The notes under the pieces were generated by a model that was not told the DNA's origin, ran no database searches, and saw only the letters and a list, made by a program, of their open reading frames with translations. 64,000 nucleotides of DNA from Actinomycetota bacterium. GTDB lineage: Bacteria > Actinomycetota > Acidimicrobiia > Acidimicrobiales > JAMCPL01. Where the stretch lies: assembly GCA_023379675.1 (NCBI GenBank), contig JAMCPL010000021.1, positions 23,104 to 87,103 of the forward strand. Direction: 5' to 3'. This document shows, one piece after another, positions 9,321 through 18,999 of the stretch (position 1 is the stretch's first letter; every line of letters begins with the position of its first letter). The translations under genes were made by a program, and so were the position numbers.

Positions 9321-11138
9321 ATGGCAAAACCCGTTGGCGGGCGGGAGATACGGGAGCCTACAAGCTCCACAGGGGAGTCTGGCGAAGAGACTCCAAAGTA
9401 TGCTCCGCGCCCGAAGATCGGAGACACTAGGCCGGCACCGGTCGCCGGTGGAGCGTCAGGCACAGCAGGGACAAGGGTAGGCAAACCATCTACAGGAAGC
9501 GGTAAGTCGTCTTCCCTGGATACCCTTGACTCACAATCGGCTAAGGCGGCCAGGAGGAGTTCACGTGGCGTGTCCCCGAATTCCCGTGGCAGTAGCAATG
9601 GACGCGAAATGGATGAGTTTGGCGTACTTGGCCCTGCCGCCACAAATGGGGCGGGAATCGCCGGCACCGACGTAGGCCGCCCTCCTGCTCGCATTGGCTC
9701 TGATGGAAATGGCCGGTTGGAGACAGGCACTGATTCCGTCACGGCAACAGCACGCAAGCCACGTTCAGAACCACAAGGCGACAACGGTTCTGTTGCCACA
9801 AAGAGGCGATCCAGGAAAAGGGTCTCCCGAGGAGCCAAAGGGCGAGCACTTGGACGTTATACAATGTGTGTCCATTCCAGCAAGGATGCCACCCAGATAG
9901 CCGTGCTCGAGGGGCGTACCCTTGTAGAGCACTATGTGTCGAAGGTGGCTGACGACTTTACCCAGATCGACGGGAACATATACCTTGGAAGGGTACAGAA
10001 TGTTCTACCGGGCATGGAGGCGGCGTTCATAGATATCGCCACTCCCAAGAACGCCGTTCTGTACAGGGGGGATGTACGCTACGATCGTGAAGATGTTGAA
10101 CCAGGTGCCGGCGGTAAAGGGGATTCCCGGTCCCCAACTCCCCGGATCGAGGAGATGCTCAAACCTGGGCAGTTGGTGATGTGCCAGGTCACCAAGAACC
10201 CCATAGGTAGCAAGGGGGCCCGTCTTACCCAAGAGGTGTCCCTGCCTGGTCGTTTCGTGGTGATGGTACCGGATGCCGGCGTGTTCGGGATATCCCGGCG
10301 CATAGAGGGCAACGAGCGCAAGCGCTTACGTAAGGTCATAGAGGATGCTAAGCCGGACGGAGTTGGAATCATTGCCCGTACTGCGGCACAGGGCGCAAGC
10401 GCTGAGGAGATCGCGGCAGATATCAATAGGCTGGTGAGGACTTGGGCGGATATTTCTGCACGTGCTGCCGGTCTCCATGCACCCGCATTGTTGTACCGGG
10501 AGCCTGACCTCGCAATCAGGCTGGTCCGAGAAGAGCTCAATTCTGATTACCGGCTTATCATTATCGATGACCCGTATCTCTACCAGGAAGTTAGTAGCTA
10601 CGTCGAAGCCGTCAATCCCGACCTGGCTGACCGGGTGGAATTGTATGATCCAGCGCAGGATGTGATCCCACTTTTCGAGAGATACCACGTCCAGCAGCAA
10701 TTGCACAAGTCCATAGATCGCAAGGTATGGCTTCCGTCAGGCGGATCCATTATCATCGAGCGTACCGAAGCTCTGACTGTGATAGACGTCAATACTAGCA
10801 AGAACGTCGGTACATCGAATCTGGAGGAGACGGTCTATATGAACAACCTCGAAGCTGCTGAGGAGATAGCCCGCCAGCTGAGGCTCAGAGATATTGGCGG
10901 CATTATCGTAATCGACTTCATCGACATGGAGATAAGGGGGAATAGGGACAAGGTTGCCGCGGCATTCCGATCTGCACTGGCTAGAGATAAGACGAGAACT
11001 CAGGTATTCGACATATCGGAGTTGGGTCTCGTGGAGATGACTCGTAAGCGTATCTCCGAGGGATTGGTGGAGTCCCTTTCTGAGGTATGTCCCACTTGTT
11101 CGGGTAGCGGCATGGTATTGGATCCAAGCCTGTTCTGA
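9321..11138 (+). CDS. rng: Ribonuclease E/G family endoribonuclease
   Basis: Single-strand-specific endoribonuclease for rRNA maturation and mRNA decay. The 605-aa protein has a ~170-residue polar, low-complexity N-terminal extension, then the catalytic core. Visible: an S1-like domain (NIYLGRVQNVLPGMEAAFIDI), the metal-binding aspartates in VIDVNTSKN and VIDFIDME of the DNase I-like domain, and a C-terminal CPTC zinc-link motif. It lacks a long C-terminal degradosome tail; the extension is N-terminal instead, as in other actinobacterial RNase E. It sits just before rplU-rpmA, a common actinobacterial order. Confidence 0.95.
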   Translation: MAKPVGGREIREPTSSTGESGEETPKYAPRPKIGDTRPAPVAGGASGTAGTRVGKPSTGSGKSSSLDTLDSQSAKAARRSSRGVSPNSRGSSNGREMDEFGVLGPAATNGAGIAGTDVGRPPARIGSDGNGRLETGTDSVTATARKPRSEPQGDNGSVATKRRSRKRVSRGAKGRALGRYTMCVHSSKDATQIAVLEGRTLVEHYVSKVADDFTQIDGNIYLGRVQNVLPGMEAAFIDIATPKNAVLYRGDVRYDREDVEPGAGGKGDSRSPTPRIEEMLKPGQLVMCQVTKNPIGSKGARLTQEVSLPGRFVVMVPDAGVFGISRRIEGNERKRLRKVIEDAKPDGVGIIARTAAQGASAEEIAADINRLVRTWADISARAAGLHAPALLYREPDLAIRLVREELNSDYRLIIIDDPYLYQEVSSYVEAVNPDLADRVELYDPAQDVIPLFERYHVQQQLHKSIDRKVWLPSGGSIIIERTEALTVIDVNTSKNVGTSNLEETVYMNNLEAAEEIARQLRLRDIGGIIVIDFIDMEIRGNRDKVAAAFRSALARDKTRTQVFDISELGLVEMTRKRISEGLVESLSEVCPTCSGSGMVLDPSLF

Positions 11139-11237
11139 TCCGTCTCTTGCTGTTGCGTGGTGTATTCCATCAGCGCGCGGGAGCCACTTCCGTCCTGGTT
11201 CGCACGGCAGCTTCCAGATAGGCTATACTCTCTACTC

Positions 11238-11678
11238 GTGTATGCAGTTGTGAATATAGGTGGCAAGCAGGAACGTGTAAGCGTTGGTGATGTGATCAGG
11301 GTGGAGCACTTGGGAGAGGAACAGGGTAGCCGGGTTGGTTTGGCCCCTGTGCTCTTGGTGGCAGGTGATGATATACGAGTATTACCTGATGACTTGGAGC
11401 AGGTGCGCGTAGATGCAGAGGTGGTGGGGGAAACACTCGGCCGGAAAATACGGGGGTTTACCTACAAGCCGAAGACGAGGTCGCGCAGGCGTTATGGCCA
11501 TCGCCAGCCTTACTCTCTTGTCGAGATCAAGGATATATCCGCCCCTGGTATAGAAGGACAGGATGCACTGCTGCCTGACGATGGCAGTAGTCGTACACCT
11601 GCAATCGATCAAGAAGGTGGGGCGGGTAGGAAAGATTCCGGCAGTCCAGTTGTGATTGTTGACGGAGACGGCGGATAA
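11238..11678 (+). CDS. rplU: 50S ribosomal protein L21 with an acidic C-terminal extension
   Basis: I place the start at the GTG at 11238, because the L21 family begins at YAVVNIGGKQ. The open frame extends 27 codons further upstream without L21 similarity, and no clear ribosome site supports either start. The core is complete, with GGKQ at the N-terminus and KPKTRSRRRYGHRQPYS near residues 76-92. L21 is usually ~103 aa; here ~45 extra acidic, Gly/Pro/Ser-rich residues follow (ending VDGDGG). rpmA follows after 85 bp. Confidence 0.93.
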   Translation: MYAVVNIGGKQERVSVGDVIRVEHLGEEQGSRVGLAPVLLVAGDDIRVLPDDLEQVRVDAEVVGETLGRKIRGFTYKPKTRSRRRYGHRQPYSLVEIKDISAPGIEGQDALLPDDGSSRTPAIDQEGGAGRKDSGSPVVIVDGDGG

Positions 11679-11763
11679 GCCGAGCACTGTACGGTAGTGA
11701 TGACCGTACTGGTGATGCACTGGGAACTTTAGAAACGATAAAGATGGTGGCTAGGAGGAAAAC

Positions 11764-12012
11764 ATGTCCAAGACCAAAGGTGGTGGTTCCACAAAGAACG
11801 GAAGGGATAGCCGGGCGCAGCGGTTGGGTGTGAAGGCGTACGATGGGGCCGTCGTGAGTGCGGGGACCATCCTGGTGCGCCAGCGTGGCACCAGATTCCA
11901 TCCAGGGTACAACGTAGGGAGAGGCAGGGACGATACCCTATTTGCATTGACGGATGGATCGGTCAAATTCGGAGAGCGCAAGGGAAGGCGCTTGGTGGAC
12001 GTATCCCAGTAG
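11764..12012 (+). CDS. rpmA: 50S ribosomal protein L27
   Basis: 82-aa L27 of normal length. The N-terminus has the conserved [20 protein letters not shown], the flexible arm that reaches the peptidyl-transferase centre, followed by [15 protein letters not shown]. No Firmicutes-type cleavable leader precedes the glycine run. A GCTAGGAGGAAA ribosome site precedes the ATG. It lies between rplU and obg, the standard arrangement. Confidence 0.98.
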   Translation: MSKTKGGGSTKNGRDSRAQRLGVKAYDGAVVSAGTILVRQRGTRFHPGYNVGRGRDDTLFALTDGSVKFGERKGRRLVDVSQ

Positions 12013-12156
12013 CGCATGTTCAACACCTGCAGGCGAGCAGGTATGGGAGATTTACTGGTACCGGGTGTCACGGTCGTTCAAAGTGATGGTTGTCTTGCTT
12101 GTTTTGAGTAGCTGTGCCATCACGCATTTCAAGTGCACTAGGGCCGGTGTTGCGCG

Positions 12157-13479
12157 ATGTCTGGGTTTGTAGACGAAGCCCAAGTACATCTCAGGGCTGG
12201 AGACGGGGGAGCTGGTGCTGTGTCGTTCCGGCGTGAGGCCCATGAGGCCAGAGGTGGCCCAGATGGCGGCGACGGAGGCAAGGGTGGCGACGTGTGGCTG
12301 GTTGCCGGCGATCAGCGATCCTCTCTTGCAGCTTTTCGTGATCATCCACACCAGAGGGCAGGTGATGGCAAGCATGGAGGGGGCAAGTCCAAGCGCGGAG
12401 CGGACGGTGAAGACTTGTATGTGACGGTTCCGGTAGGTACGGTCGTAAAGGACCGAACAGGGTCTATTGTCTGCGACTTGGCCAATCCTGGTGACAGATG
12501 GTTGGGTGCTCGCGGTGGGCGTGCCGGAAGGGGAAACGCGAGATTTCTCACCAATGCCAGGCGCGCGCCGGCGTTTGCAGAGCGGGCTGAACCGGGGGAG
12601 GAATACTGGTACAATCTCGAACTCAAGCTGTTCGCCGATGTCGGTGTTGTAGGCTTTCCCAATTCAGGCAAGTCCACCCTCGTATCTACAGTCTCTGCCG
12701 CCAAGCCAAAGATTGCCGACTATCCGTTTACCACCCTGGAGCCTCATTTGGGAGTGGTGCGGTTTGCCAGCCCCTCACCTGGTGGAGCTATATCTATGTA
12801 CGATGAACCAGGATTTGTTATCGCGGATATACCGGGGATAATAGCCGGAGCCGCAGAGGGAAAGGGACTCGGTTGGAAGTTCCTGCGTCACATCGAGAGG
12901 GCGCAGGTTCTGCTCGTGCTCGTAGATGTCAGCGACTCGTGCGTGCCGACTCCAAGCGTTCAGCTGGACACGTTGCTCAATGAACTGCAGCACTACGATT
13001 CCAGCATGCTTGATCGTCCGCGTCTGGTGGTCGGTTCCAAGGCAGACATGGCAGGTTCCGCATCTGGTGGGATGGATCCCAGGATGGACATGACCATATC
13101 CTCGATTACCGGCGTTGGGATACCCAAGATGTTGTGGCGTCTGTGGTCCCTGGTAAGGGATGCCAAGGTAGCGTCGCGTGCTTCTTCCGAGGGACCTGTG
13201 GTGGTGCATCGTCCCGTACCAGAAGGCATGGAGGTGACCAGGGATGCTGATGGAGCGTTTGTAGTGTCCGGTCGTCAGGTGGTCAGGGCAGTGTCTCTGA
13301 ACAATCTGGCCGACTTGGATACCGCCATGTACGTTGCGAGCAAGCTGGATGCACTTGGGGTGGATAAGGCGCTGAAGAGGGCAGGCGCCAGGGACGGTGA
13401 CATAGTACGAATAGGGAATATGGAGTTTGTCTACACAAGCGATGGTGATCTGGCCATTCCCGAGAGAAGGCATCGATGA
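12157..13479 (+). CDS. obgE: GTPase Obg (ribosome assembly, stress control)
   Basis: 440-aa GTPase. The glycine-rich Obg fold occupies residues ~1-160 (GGDGGKGGDVWLVA, RGGRAGRGNARF). The G domain follows with G1 GFPNSGKST near 166, G3 DIPGI near 227 and G4-like SKAD near 300. A C-terminal OCT domain (AFVVSGRQVVRAV) is present. The ATG at 12157 overlaps no gene; no strong ribosome site is visible. It follows rpmA by 144 bp and precedes proB, as in many actinobacteria. Known roles are 50S maturation and ppGpp response. Confidence 0.97.
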   Translation: MSGFVDEAQVHLRAGDGGAGAVSFRREAHEARGGPDGGDGGKGGDVWLVAGDQRSSLAAFRDHPHQRAGDGKHGGGKSKRGADGEDLYVTVPVGTVVKDRTGSIVCDLANPGDRWLGARGGRAGRGNARFLTNARRAPAFAERAEPGEEYWYNLELKLFADVGVVGFPNSGKSTLVSTVSAAKPKIADYPFTTLEPHLGVVRFASPSPGGAISMYDEPGFVIADIPGIIAGAAEGKGLGWKFLRHIERAQVLLVLVDVSDSCVPTPSVQLDTLLNELQHYDSSMLDRPRLVVGSKADMAGSASGGMDPRMDMTISSITGVGIPKMLWRLWSLVRDAKVASRASSEGPVVVHRPVPEGMEVTRDADGAFVVSGRQVVRAVSLNNLADLDTAMYVASKLDALGVDKALKRAGARDGDIVRIGNMEFVYTSDGDLAIPERRHR

Positions 13480-13629
13480 CGCTGTCTGGATTTGCGCCTC
13501 CGGCGAGCCGGGGAGCGTGATGGCGATAGGTGGGCATGGAGATGGATGCGGGTGTTCCTCCTTGCTTGATCGGCCCTGGAGCGTGCACCGTGAAGTATCG
13601 CCGTTGGTAAATGTTTTGGAGATTAAGCC

Positions 13630-14736
13630 GTGACTGTAGAAAAGCCCCAAAAAGTCGTTGTCAAGATAGGATCGTCCTCAGTGACCGCTGATGACGGTCA
13701 TGTGTCCGAACAAGCCGTGTCCAAGCTATGTGTCGAGATTGGTTCGGCGGTGCGTGCTGGGCATCAGGTGATCCTGGTCAGTTCTGGTGCAATTGCGGCA
13801 GGTCTGGCTGCGCTCGGCTTCGAGATCAGGCCATCGAGCACGGTGACGCTCCAGGCAGTTGCCGCAGTCGGCCAGCATAGGCTAATGCAGGTCTACAGCG
13901 ATGCCTTTGCCGCCAGGGGACTGACGGTGGGCCAGATACTCCTGGCGCCGCTTGATTTCGCTCATCGGGTCCAGTACTTACATGCGCGTCGCACCTTGGC
14001 CAGATTGCTGGAACTGGGAGTGTTGCCAGTGGTCAACGAGAACGATGCCACTTCGGATGACGAGATCCGGTTGGGTGACAACGATAGGCTTGCAGCGCTT
14101 GTGGCGCATATGGTTTCCGCAGATCTACTTGTACTGCTTACCGATACGGCAGGCTTGCTGACTGGCGATCCGAAACTTCATCCGAATGCTTCCCTTATCG
14201 AGGAGGTGGCGGAGGTGGATAGGGAACTCGAGGCGCTTGCAGGCGGGCCAGGCAGTGTCGCCGGTTCTGGCGGCATGTCGGCCAAGTTGCAGGCGGCCAA
14301 GATGGCGGCCTGGTCTGGAGTGGAAACGATTATTGCCGATGCAGGTCAGCCAGATGTGATCAGGCTATCATTGGATCGGACCGTAGGGGTGGGAACGATG
14401 TTCAGGGCTCGCACACGGCGCCTCAGTGCTCGGAAACTTTGGATAGCCTTTGCGCTTGGCTCGTCGGGAAAACTGACAGTGGATGCCGGGGCCAGGACTG
14501 CGTTGAAGCGAGGTGATGCGTCACTATTGAGCGTAGGGGTGATCGGCTCCAGCGGTGCCTTCCGCCAAGGCGATGCGGTGGAAATTGCAGGACCCGATGG
14601 CCTGGTGTTTGCCAAGGGTCTTGTACGTTACGGATCGCGGGAAATACCCATATATGCCGGGGAAAACAGCCATTCCCTGCCGGCAGGGGCATCGCCCGAA
14701 GTAGTGCATAAGAACGATCTGGTTATACTGGAGTGA
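13630..14736 (+). CDS. proB: Glutamate 5-kinase
   Basis: First step of proline synthesis: ATP-dependent phosphorylation of glutamate. GTG start. The 368-aa protein has the amino-acid-kinase core (VVKIGSSSV at residues ~9-17; VSSGAIAAG near 57; NENDATSDDEIRLGDND near 136-152; GSGGMSAKLQAAKMA near 214) and a C-terminal PUA domain (GKLTVDAGARTALKRGDASLLSVGV). Proline end-product inhibition is typical of this enzyme. proA follows 175 bp downstream. Confidence 0.97.
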   Translation: MTVEKPQKVVVKIGSSSVTADDGHVSEQAVSKLCVEIGSAVRAGHQVILVSSGAIAAGLAALGFEIRPSSTVTLQAVAAVGQHRLMQVYSDAFAARGLTVGQILLAPLDFAHRVQYLHARRTLARLLELGVLPVVNENDATSDDEIRLGDNDRLAALVAHMVSADLLVLLTDTAGLLTGDPKLHPNASLIEEVAEVDRELEALAGGPGSVAGSGGMSAKLQAAKMAAWSGVETIIADAGQPDVIRLSLDRTVGVGTMFRARTRRLSARKLWIAFALGSSGKLTVDAGARTALKRGDASLLSVGVIGSSGAFRQGDAVEIAGPDGLVFAKGLVRYGSREIPIYAGENSHSLPAGASPEVVHKNDLVILE

Positions 14737-14911
14737 TGGCATTGTACGGTCATTCCAATAGCGGCGCTGAGTATGGGCGCCGCGGGGTTGCAGGTTCCGT
14801 GCTCGTGCAGGTGGCGGCACTGCCCCGGACCATCTCGATGTACGTGTGGGTACCTGCTTTTGCTGCTTTTGCTACTGCGCCCATTGCTGTGACCTGTAGG
14901 TTTAGTAACCG

Positions 14912-16144
14912 ATGAACGATTACGGGCCTCGTGCTAAATCGGCATCCAGGGTGATCGCCCGCACCAGCACTACCGTCAAGAACAGCGTGCTGGATCGTAT
15001 GGCTGCACTACTCGAAGACCACGAGAAGGTTCTGCTGGCAGCCAATGCGATTGACCTGGAGCGCAGCGAGCAGGCGGGTTTCAATCCTGCCCAGCTTGAC
15101 CGCTTGAGATTGGATGGCTCAAGGGTGCGGTCCATGGCGGCGGGGCTCAGGCAAGTGGCGATGCTGCCTGACCCGGTAGGCGAGGTGGCAGGTGGCTGGT
15201 TGCTTGCGAATGGCCTGCAGGTGGAGCAGGTGAGGGCACCTCTTGGAGTGATAGGCATAGTCTACGAAAACAGGCCTAATGTCACTGCTGACGCTGCTGG
15301 ATTATGCCTGAAGTCCGGTAATGCCGTAATACTGAGAGGGTCTTCCAGCGCCATGGAGTCGAACAAGGCAATAGTGACGGTGATCAGGGATGCGTTGGCG
15401 GAAAACGGGTTGCCGGAGGACTGCGCAGTACTTCTGGAGGATGGCAGCCATGAAGCGGCGGTGGAGTTCATGCGGATGAACGGCTACGTGGATTGCCTGA
15501 TACCGCGTGGAGGCAAGTCGCTGCTGTCAACGGTGATCGAGAATGCTACGGTGCCGGTCATCATCGATGGGGACGGGAATTGCCATATTTATGTAGACAG
15601 CCATGCAGATATCGAGATGGCACTGGACATCCTTGCTAATGCCAAGTTGCAGAGGCCAGGCGTGTGCAACGCCGCTGAGTCATTGGTGGTGCATCGCGAT
15701 GTTGCAGCGGAGTTCCTGCCTTTGGCGGTGAATGCACTACCCGGCGTCGAGCTGGTAGGAAATGCCGGCGCTCGTGAGATCGTTCCTCTCATGGGCATAG
15801 CCACTCAGGAGGATTTTGGTACGGAATACCTTGCCCTTAAGATGTCGGTGGCAGTTGTGGACAGCCTGGATGATGCCATATCACATATCAATACCTACGG
15901 GTCAGGGCACTCGGAGGCAATAGTCACTGACAACGTGTACGCTGCTGAGCGTTTTCTCCGGGAGGTGGATGCGGCTGCTGTCCTCGTAAATGCGTCCACC
16001 AGGCTTGTCGATGGTGGTGAATTGGGCCTTGGGGCCGAGATCGGGATTTCTACGCAGAAGCTTCATGCTCGCGGACCTATGGGTCTTAGGGAGCTCACGT
16101 GCGTCAAGTGGGTCCTGCGTGGTAACGGGCAGGTGAGAAAATGA
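14912..16144 (+). CDS. proA: Gamma-glutamyl phosphate reductase
   Basis: NADPH-dependent second step of proline synthesis. The 410-aa protein has GVIGIVYENRPNVTADAAGLCLKSGN near residues 111-137, and the catalytic Cys in LQRPGVCNAAESL near 250. The aldehyde-dehydrogenase fold is complete to the C-terminal GPMGLRELTCVKWVLRG. The last four bases overlap the next gene (ATGA), so the MoxR ATPase is translationally coupled to it. That neighbour is unusual; nadD or rsfS is more common after proA. Confidence 0.97.
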   Translation: MNDYGPRAKSASRVIARTSTTVKNSVLDRMAALLEDHEKVLLAANAIDLERSEQAGFNPAQLDRLRLDGSRVRSMAAGLRQVAMLPDPVGEVAGGWLLANGLQVEQVRAPLGVIGIVYENRPNVTADAAGLCLKSGNAVILRGSSSAMESNKAIVTVIRDALAENGLPEDCAVLLEDGSHEAAVEFMRMNGYVDCLIPRGGKSLLSTVIENATVPVIIDGDGNCHIYVDSHADIEMALDILANAKLQRPGVCNAAESLVVHRDVAAEFLPLAVNALPGVELVGNAGAREIVPLMGIATQEDFGTEYLALKMSVAVVDSLDDAISHINTYGSGHSEAIVTDNVYAAERFLREVDAAAVLVNASTRLVDGGELGLGAEIGISTQKLHARGPMGLRELTCVKWVLRGNGQVRK

Positions 16145-17076
16145 GTGGGAGCCTGTCGTTCCCGGTCACCGAGGAGCCGATGTTCCAGTCCATCGAAGAG
16201 GTCTCAGAGCGGCTTGCAGCTGCTGGCTACCTGCCGGATGAGGGTATTTCATCCGTCGTGTACCTGGCGGATCATTTGGCAAAACCGGTGCTCGTGGAAG
16301 GCCCGGCCGGGACGGGCAAGACGGAGTTGGCGAAGTCGGTGGCCATGATCACCGCAAGTAAACTGTTGCGCCTGCAGTGCTACGAAGGTCTGGACGAGTC
16401 GAAGGCGCTTTACGAGTGGAACTACCGCAAGCAGCTCCTTCGTATACAGGCTGAACGCGTGATCACGCCGTATGATGCGCCAGGTGAGCCGTCTTCGCAA
16501 GCTTCCGGCTCCTGGTCTTTGCTTGAAGAGAACATATTCTCGGAGGATTTCCTGCTGGAACGCCCGTTGCTGTCCGCAATCAGAACTGACGGGAGAGCCG
16601 TGCTTCTCGTAGACGAGGTGGACAGGGTTGAGATGGAGACCGAGGCATTACTGCTGGAGGTTCTCTCTGAATACCAGGTAAGCATACCTGAGCTGGGCAC
16701 TGTCAGAGCATCTCGTATACCGATGGTGTTCCTCACTTCCAACGGAACGCGGGAATTGTCTGAGGCGTTGAAACGTCGTTGCCTCTTCCTTTACCTGGAT
16801 TATCCCAGCGTAGAGCGTGAACGCAGCATTATAACGACACGGGTGCCTGGCGTTACCGTAGAGCTGGCTGACCAGGTGGCCCGGATGGTCAGATCCCTTC
16901 GTGAAATGGATCTGAGGAAGCATCCGTCAGTCTCCGAAACCCTCGACTGGGCACGTACTCTGGTACTACTGGGAATAGAGAGCATCGACGAGAAAAGTGC
17001 AAACGATACGCTGTGGGTGCTGTTGAAGTATCGCAGCGATCTAGAAAAAGCAGCCAAAGAGTTCGGGCTGGGATAG
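16141..17076 (+). CDS. MoxR-family AAA+ ATPase (CoxD-like)
   Basis: 311-aa AAA+ protein. Walker A GPAGTGKT lies near residues 56-63, Walker B VLLVDEVDR near 156-164, followed by an asparagine sensor (LTSN) and an Arg-finger region (LKRRCLFLYLDYP). MoxR ATPases act as chaperones that mature or insert cofactors into partner enzymes, usually with a VWA protein; the VWA gene follows after 4 bp. No carbon-monoxide dehydrogenase or methanol dehydrogenase genes are in the window, so the client is unknown. The start overlaps the proA stop. Confidence 0.9.
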   Translation: MSGSLSFPVTEEPMFQSIEEVSERLAAAGYLPDEGISSVVYLADHLAKPVLVEGPAGTGKTELAKSVAMITASKLLRLQCYEGLDESKALYEWNYRKQLLRIQAERVITPYDAPGEPSSQASGSWSLLEENIFSEDFLLERPLLSAIRTDGRAVLLVDEVDRVEMETEALLLEVLSEYQVSIPELGTVRASRIPMVFLTSNGTRELSEALKRRCLFLYLDYPSVERERSIITTRVPGVTVELADQVARMVRSLREMDLRKHPSVSETLDWARTLVLLGIESIDEKSANDTLWVLLKYRSDLEKAAKEFGLG

Positions 17077-17080
17077 CCCA

Positions 17081-18571
17081 GTGCTCGAGCTGCTCACTGA
17101 ATTCGTAGAGGAGCTGAGGGAGGCGGGGTTGCCGGTGTCGCTTACCGAGTCGATCGACGCAGCCAACGCTCTGCATCAGATCCATCTGGAAGACCGTGAT
17201 GCCCTGGAGCGGGCTCTCGGCGCCACTATGTGCAAGTCCCAGGCGCACTGGAAGGTATTCAAATCCGTATTCGAGATATTCTTTGCGGTGCGTTCGGTGG
17301 ATCCGGCGGCTGGAGCGGAGGCTGAGGCAGCTACCGGGGAGCGGGTAGTACGAGATCATGCCATCAGCGACATGCCTCATGGTGGACTTACCGGATACAC
17401 CCGAGCCGGACATCTGAGTGCAAGCGATCTTGCGCAGGCCGCTCTCGAGGTGCTTCTGTCGGGCGATGATGCACGCATAGCGATGGTTGCCGCGTATGCC
17501 GTGTCGCGCTTTGCCGGCATGGAACCTGGGCGGCCGGTCGGTGGTACCTATTATCTTTACCGTACCTTGCGCGCACTCGATTTCGACAACCTCGTCGCGA
17601 AACTCATGGAGATCGAGAGGGCATCCGCGCCACAAGGGACGCTCAGCTCACTGGAAGAGAGACTTGCACGTGACGAGCATCGAGTCCATATAGAGAAGCT
17701 ACGTACAGCCATCAAGGACGAGATCCGCAGGCGCCTGGTCGAAGACAGGGGGGCCAAGGCCCTGGCCAGATCCGTGAGGAAGCCGTTGCTGGAGGATGTC
17801 GATGTGATGCACGCCACAAGGGAGGAACTCGATGGCATGCGCAAGGCCATACGGCCGCTTTCGAGAAAGCTCGCCGTTCGTCTTGCCAAGAGAGACCGGC
17901 ATCTGCATAGGGGCAGTCTCGATTTTCGAGCCACCGTGAGGCAGTCGCTCTCGACGGGTGGCGTACCGTTACAACCCCGGTTCCGATCACCCAAGCCGTC
18001 AAAGCCTGAGATTGTAGTATTAGCCGATATATCTGGGTCGGTAGCTACCTTTGCCCGCTTTACCTTGGAGCTTGTCCATGCTGTTGGATCCCAGCTGAAA
18101 GGCGTGCGCAGTTTTGTCTTTGTGGATGGTATCGACGAGGTGACTCACCTGATAGAGGGCCAGGAAGATATTGCGCAGGCAGTGCGGCGCGTGAGCACGG
18201 AAGCCAACGTGATGTGGGTGGACGGCCATTCGGACTACGGGCATGCGTTTACCGTATTTTTGGAGCGATGGGGCGGGTGCGTGGGACCCAAGACGACGTT
18301 GCTCATCCTTGGCGATGCCAGGAACAACTACCATTCTTCGCAGGCGTGGGTGATGGCGGAGTTGCACAGGCGTGCGCGGAGCATCTTCTGGCTCGATCCC
18401 GAACCGCGGGCATACTGGGGAACCGGGGATTCCGTGGTGGAGGAGTATGGCAACTACTGCGATGCAGTCGTAGAGTGCCGGAGTCTCCGGCAACTCGAAG
18501 ATTTTGTCTCCGAACTGGCCGGCAATGGCAGGTTACGCAGCCTATCGCCTGCGGGCGCTGGTTCTCGATAG
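17081..18571 (+). CDS. VWA domain protein, CoxE-like
   Basis: 496-aa cytoplasmic protein starting at GTG. The N-terminal half is helical and charged (LLTEFVEELREAGLPVSLTE, typical of CoxE/YeaD-type VWA partners). The C-terminal von Willebrand A domain (~residues 305-490) keeps the metal-ion-dependent adhesion motif DISGS and later VDGHSDYG and LGDARNN. It is the usual partner of the MoxR ATPase immediately upstream. Together they probably activate a metalloenzyme; which one cannot be told from here. The following DNA is a minisatellite. Confidence 0.9.
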   Translation: MLELLTEFVEELREAGLPVSLTESIDAANALHQIHLEDRDALERALGATMCKSQAHWKVFKSVFEIFFAVRSVDPAAGAEAEAATGERVVRDHAISDMPHGGLTGYTRAGHLSASDLAQAALEVLLSGDDARIAMVAAYAVSRFAGMEPGRPVGGTYYLYRTLRALDFDNLVAKLMEIERASAPQGTLSSLEERLARDEHRVHIEKLRTAIKDEIRRRLVEDRGAKALARSVRKPLLEDVDVMHATREELDGMRKAIRPLSRKLAVRLAKRDRHLHRGSLDFRATVRQSLSTGGVPLQPRFRSPKPSKPEIVVLADISGSVATFARFTLELVHAVGSQLKGVRSFVFVDGIDEVTHLIEGQEDIAQAVRRVSTEANVMWVDGHSDYGHAFTVFLERWGGCVGPKTTLLILGDARNNYHSSQAWVMAELHRRARSIFWLDPEPRAYWGTGDSVVEEYGNYCDAVVECRSLRQLEDFVSELAGNGRLRSLSPAGAGSR

Positions 18572-18618
18572 CCGGCCAAGTGAATGGGCGGCCGGGAGGT
18601 TGGGAGGCGGATGGGATG

Positions 18619-18707
18619 CAGGTGGCTGGGCGGATGGTAATGCAGGCGGCCGGCAGGTGGCTGGGCGGATGGTAATGCAGGCGGCCGGCAGGTGGCTGGG
18701 CGGATGG
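18619..18707 (+). repeat. 35-bp minisatellite, 2.5 copies, after the VWA gene
   Basis: Copies start at 18619, 18654 and 18689 with an exact 35-bp period; the third is cut after 19 bp. The unit is G-rich and begins CAGGTGGCTGGGCGGATGG. It fills most of the gap between the VWA gene and the tRNA-Gly gene. Related degenerate sequence extends upstream to ~18590. No gene is supported in 18572-18910. Confidence 0.93.
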
Positions 18708-18910
18708 CTGGTACTGCGGTTGCGTTCCCGTATCCCCAGCACTGGCTGTATCGCCATAGACCTGTGCATGAACACATTACCCATCGCTAACGCTGGTGCT
18801 CAAAAGGCAGTAGAATGCGAAGGTGGTCTGGATGCGGTCTGTGCAGGTGAAATCTGTAAAAGGTGAACAATGCCGCAAGCAATACTGGCTGCTGCTCGGT
18901 AAAACGGGAG

Positions 18911-18981
18911 AGCGGGCGACGGGAATCGAACCCGCATTACCAGCTTGGAAGGCTGGGACTCTACCATTGAGCTACGCCCGC
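18911..18981 (-). tRNA. tRNA-Gly (anticodon TCC)
   Basis: A 71-nt cloverleaf on the minus strand: acceptor GCGGGCG paired with CGCCCGC, D-arm GCTC..GAGT, anticodon stem CCAGC/GCTGG around loop CTTCCAA (anticodon TCC), T-loop TTCGATT between GCGGG and CCCGT. Discriminator base is T; CCA is not encoded. Confidence 0.97.
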
Positions 18982-18993
18982 AAGCGCAAAAAC

Positions 18994-18999
18994 AGTATA
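18994..18999 (-). promoter_or_regulatory. -10 element of the tRNA-Gly promoter
   Basis: On the minus strand TATACT lies 12 nt before the tRNA 5' end, a suitable distance for initiation just upstream. No good -35 hexamer is seen 17 nt further up. Confidence 0.6.

Noticed and set aside
11157..11237. N-terminal extension of L21
   Set aside because: The 27 extra codons do not resemble L21 and have no ribosome site; the GTG at 11238 matches the family start.
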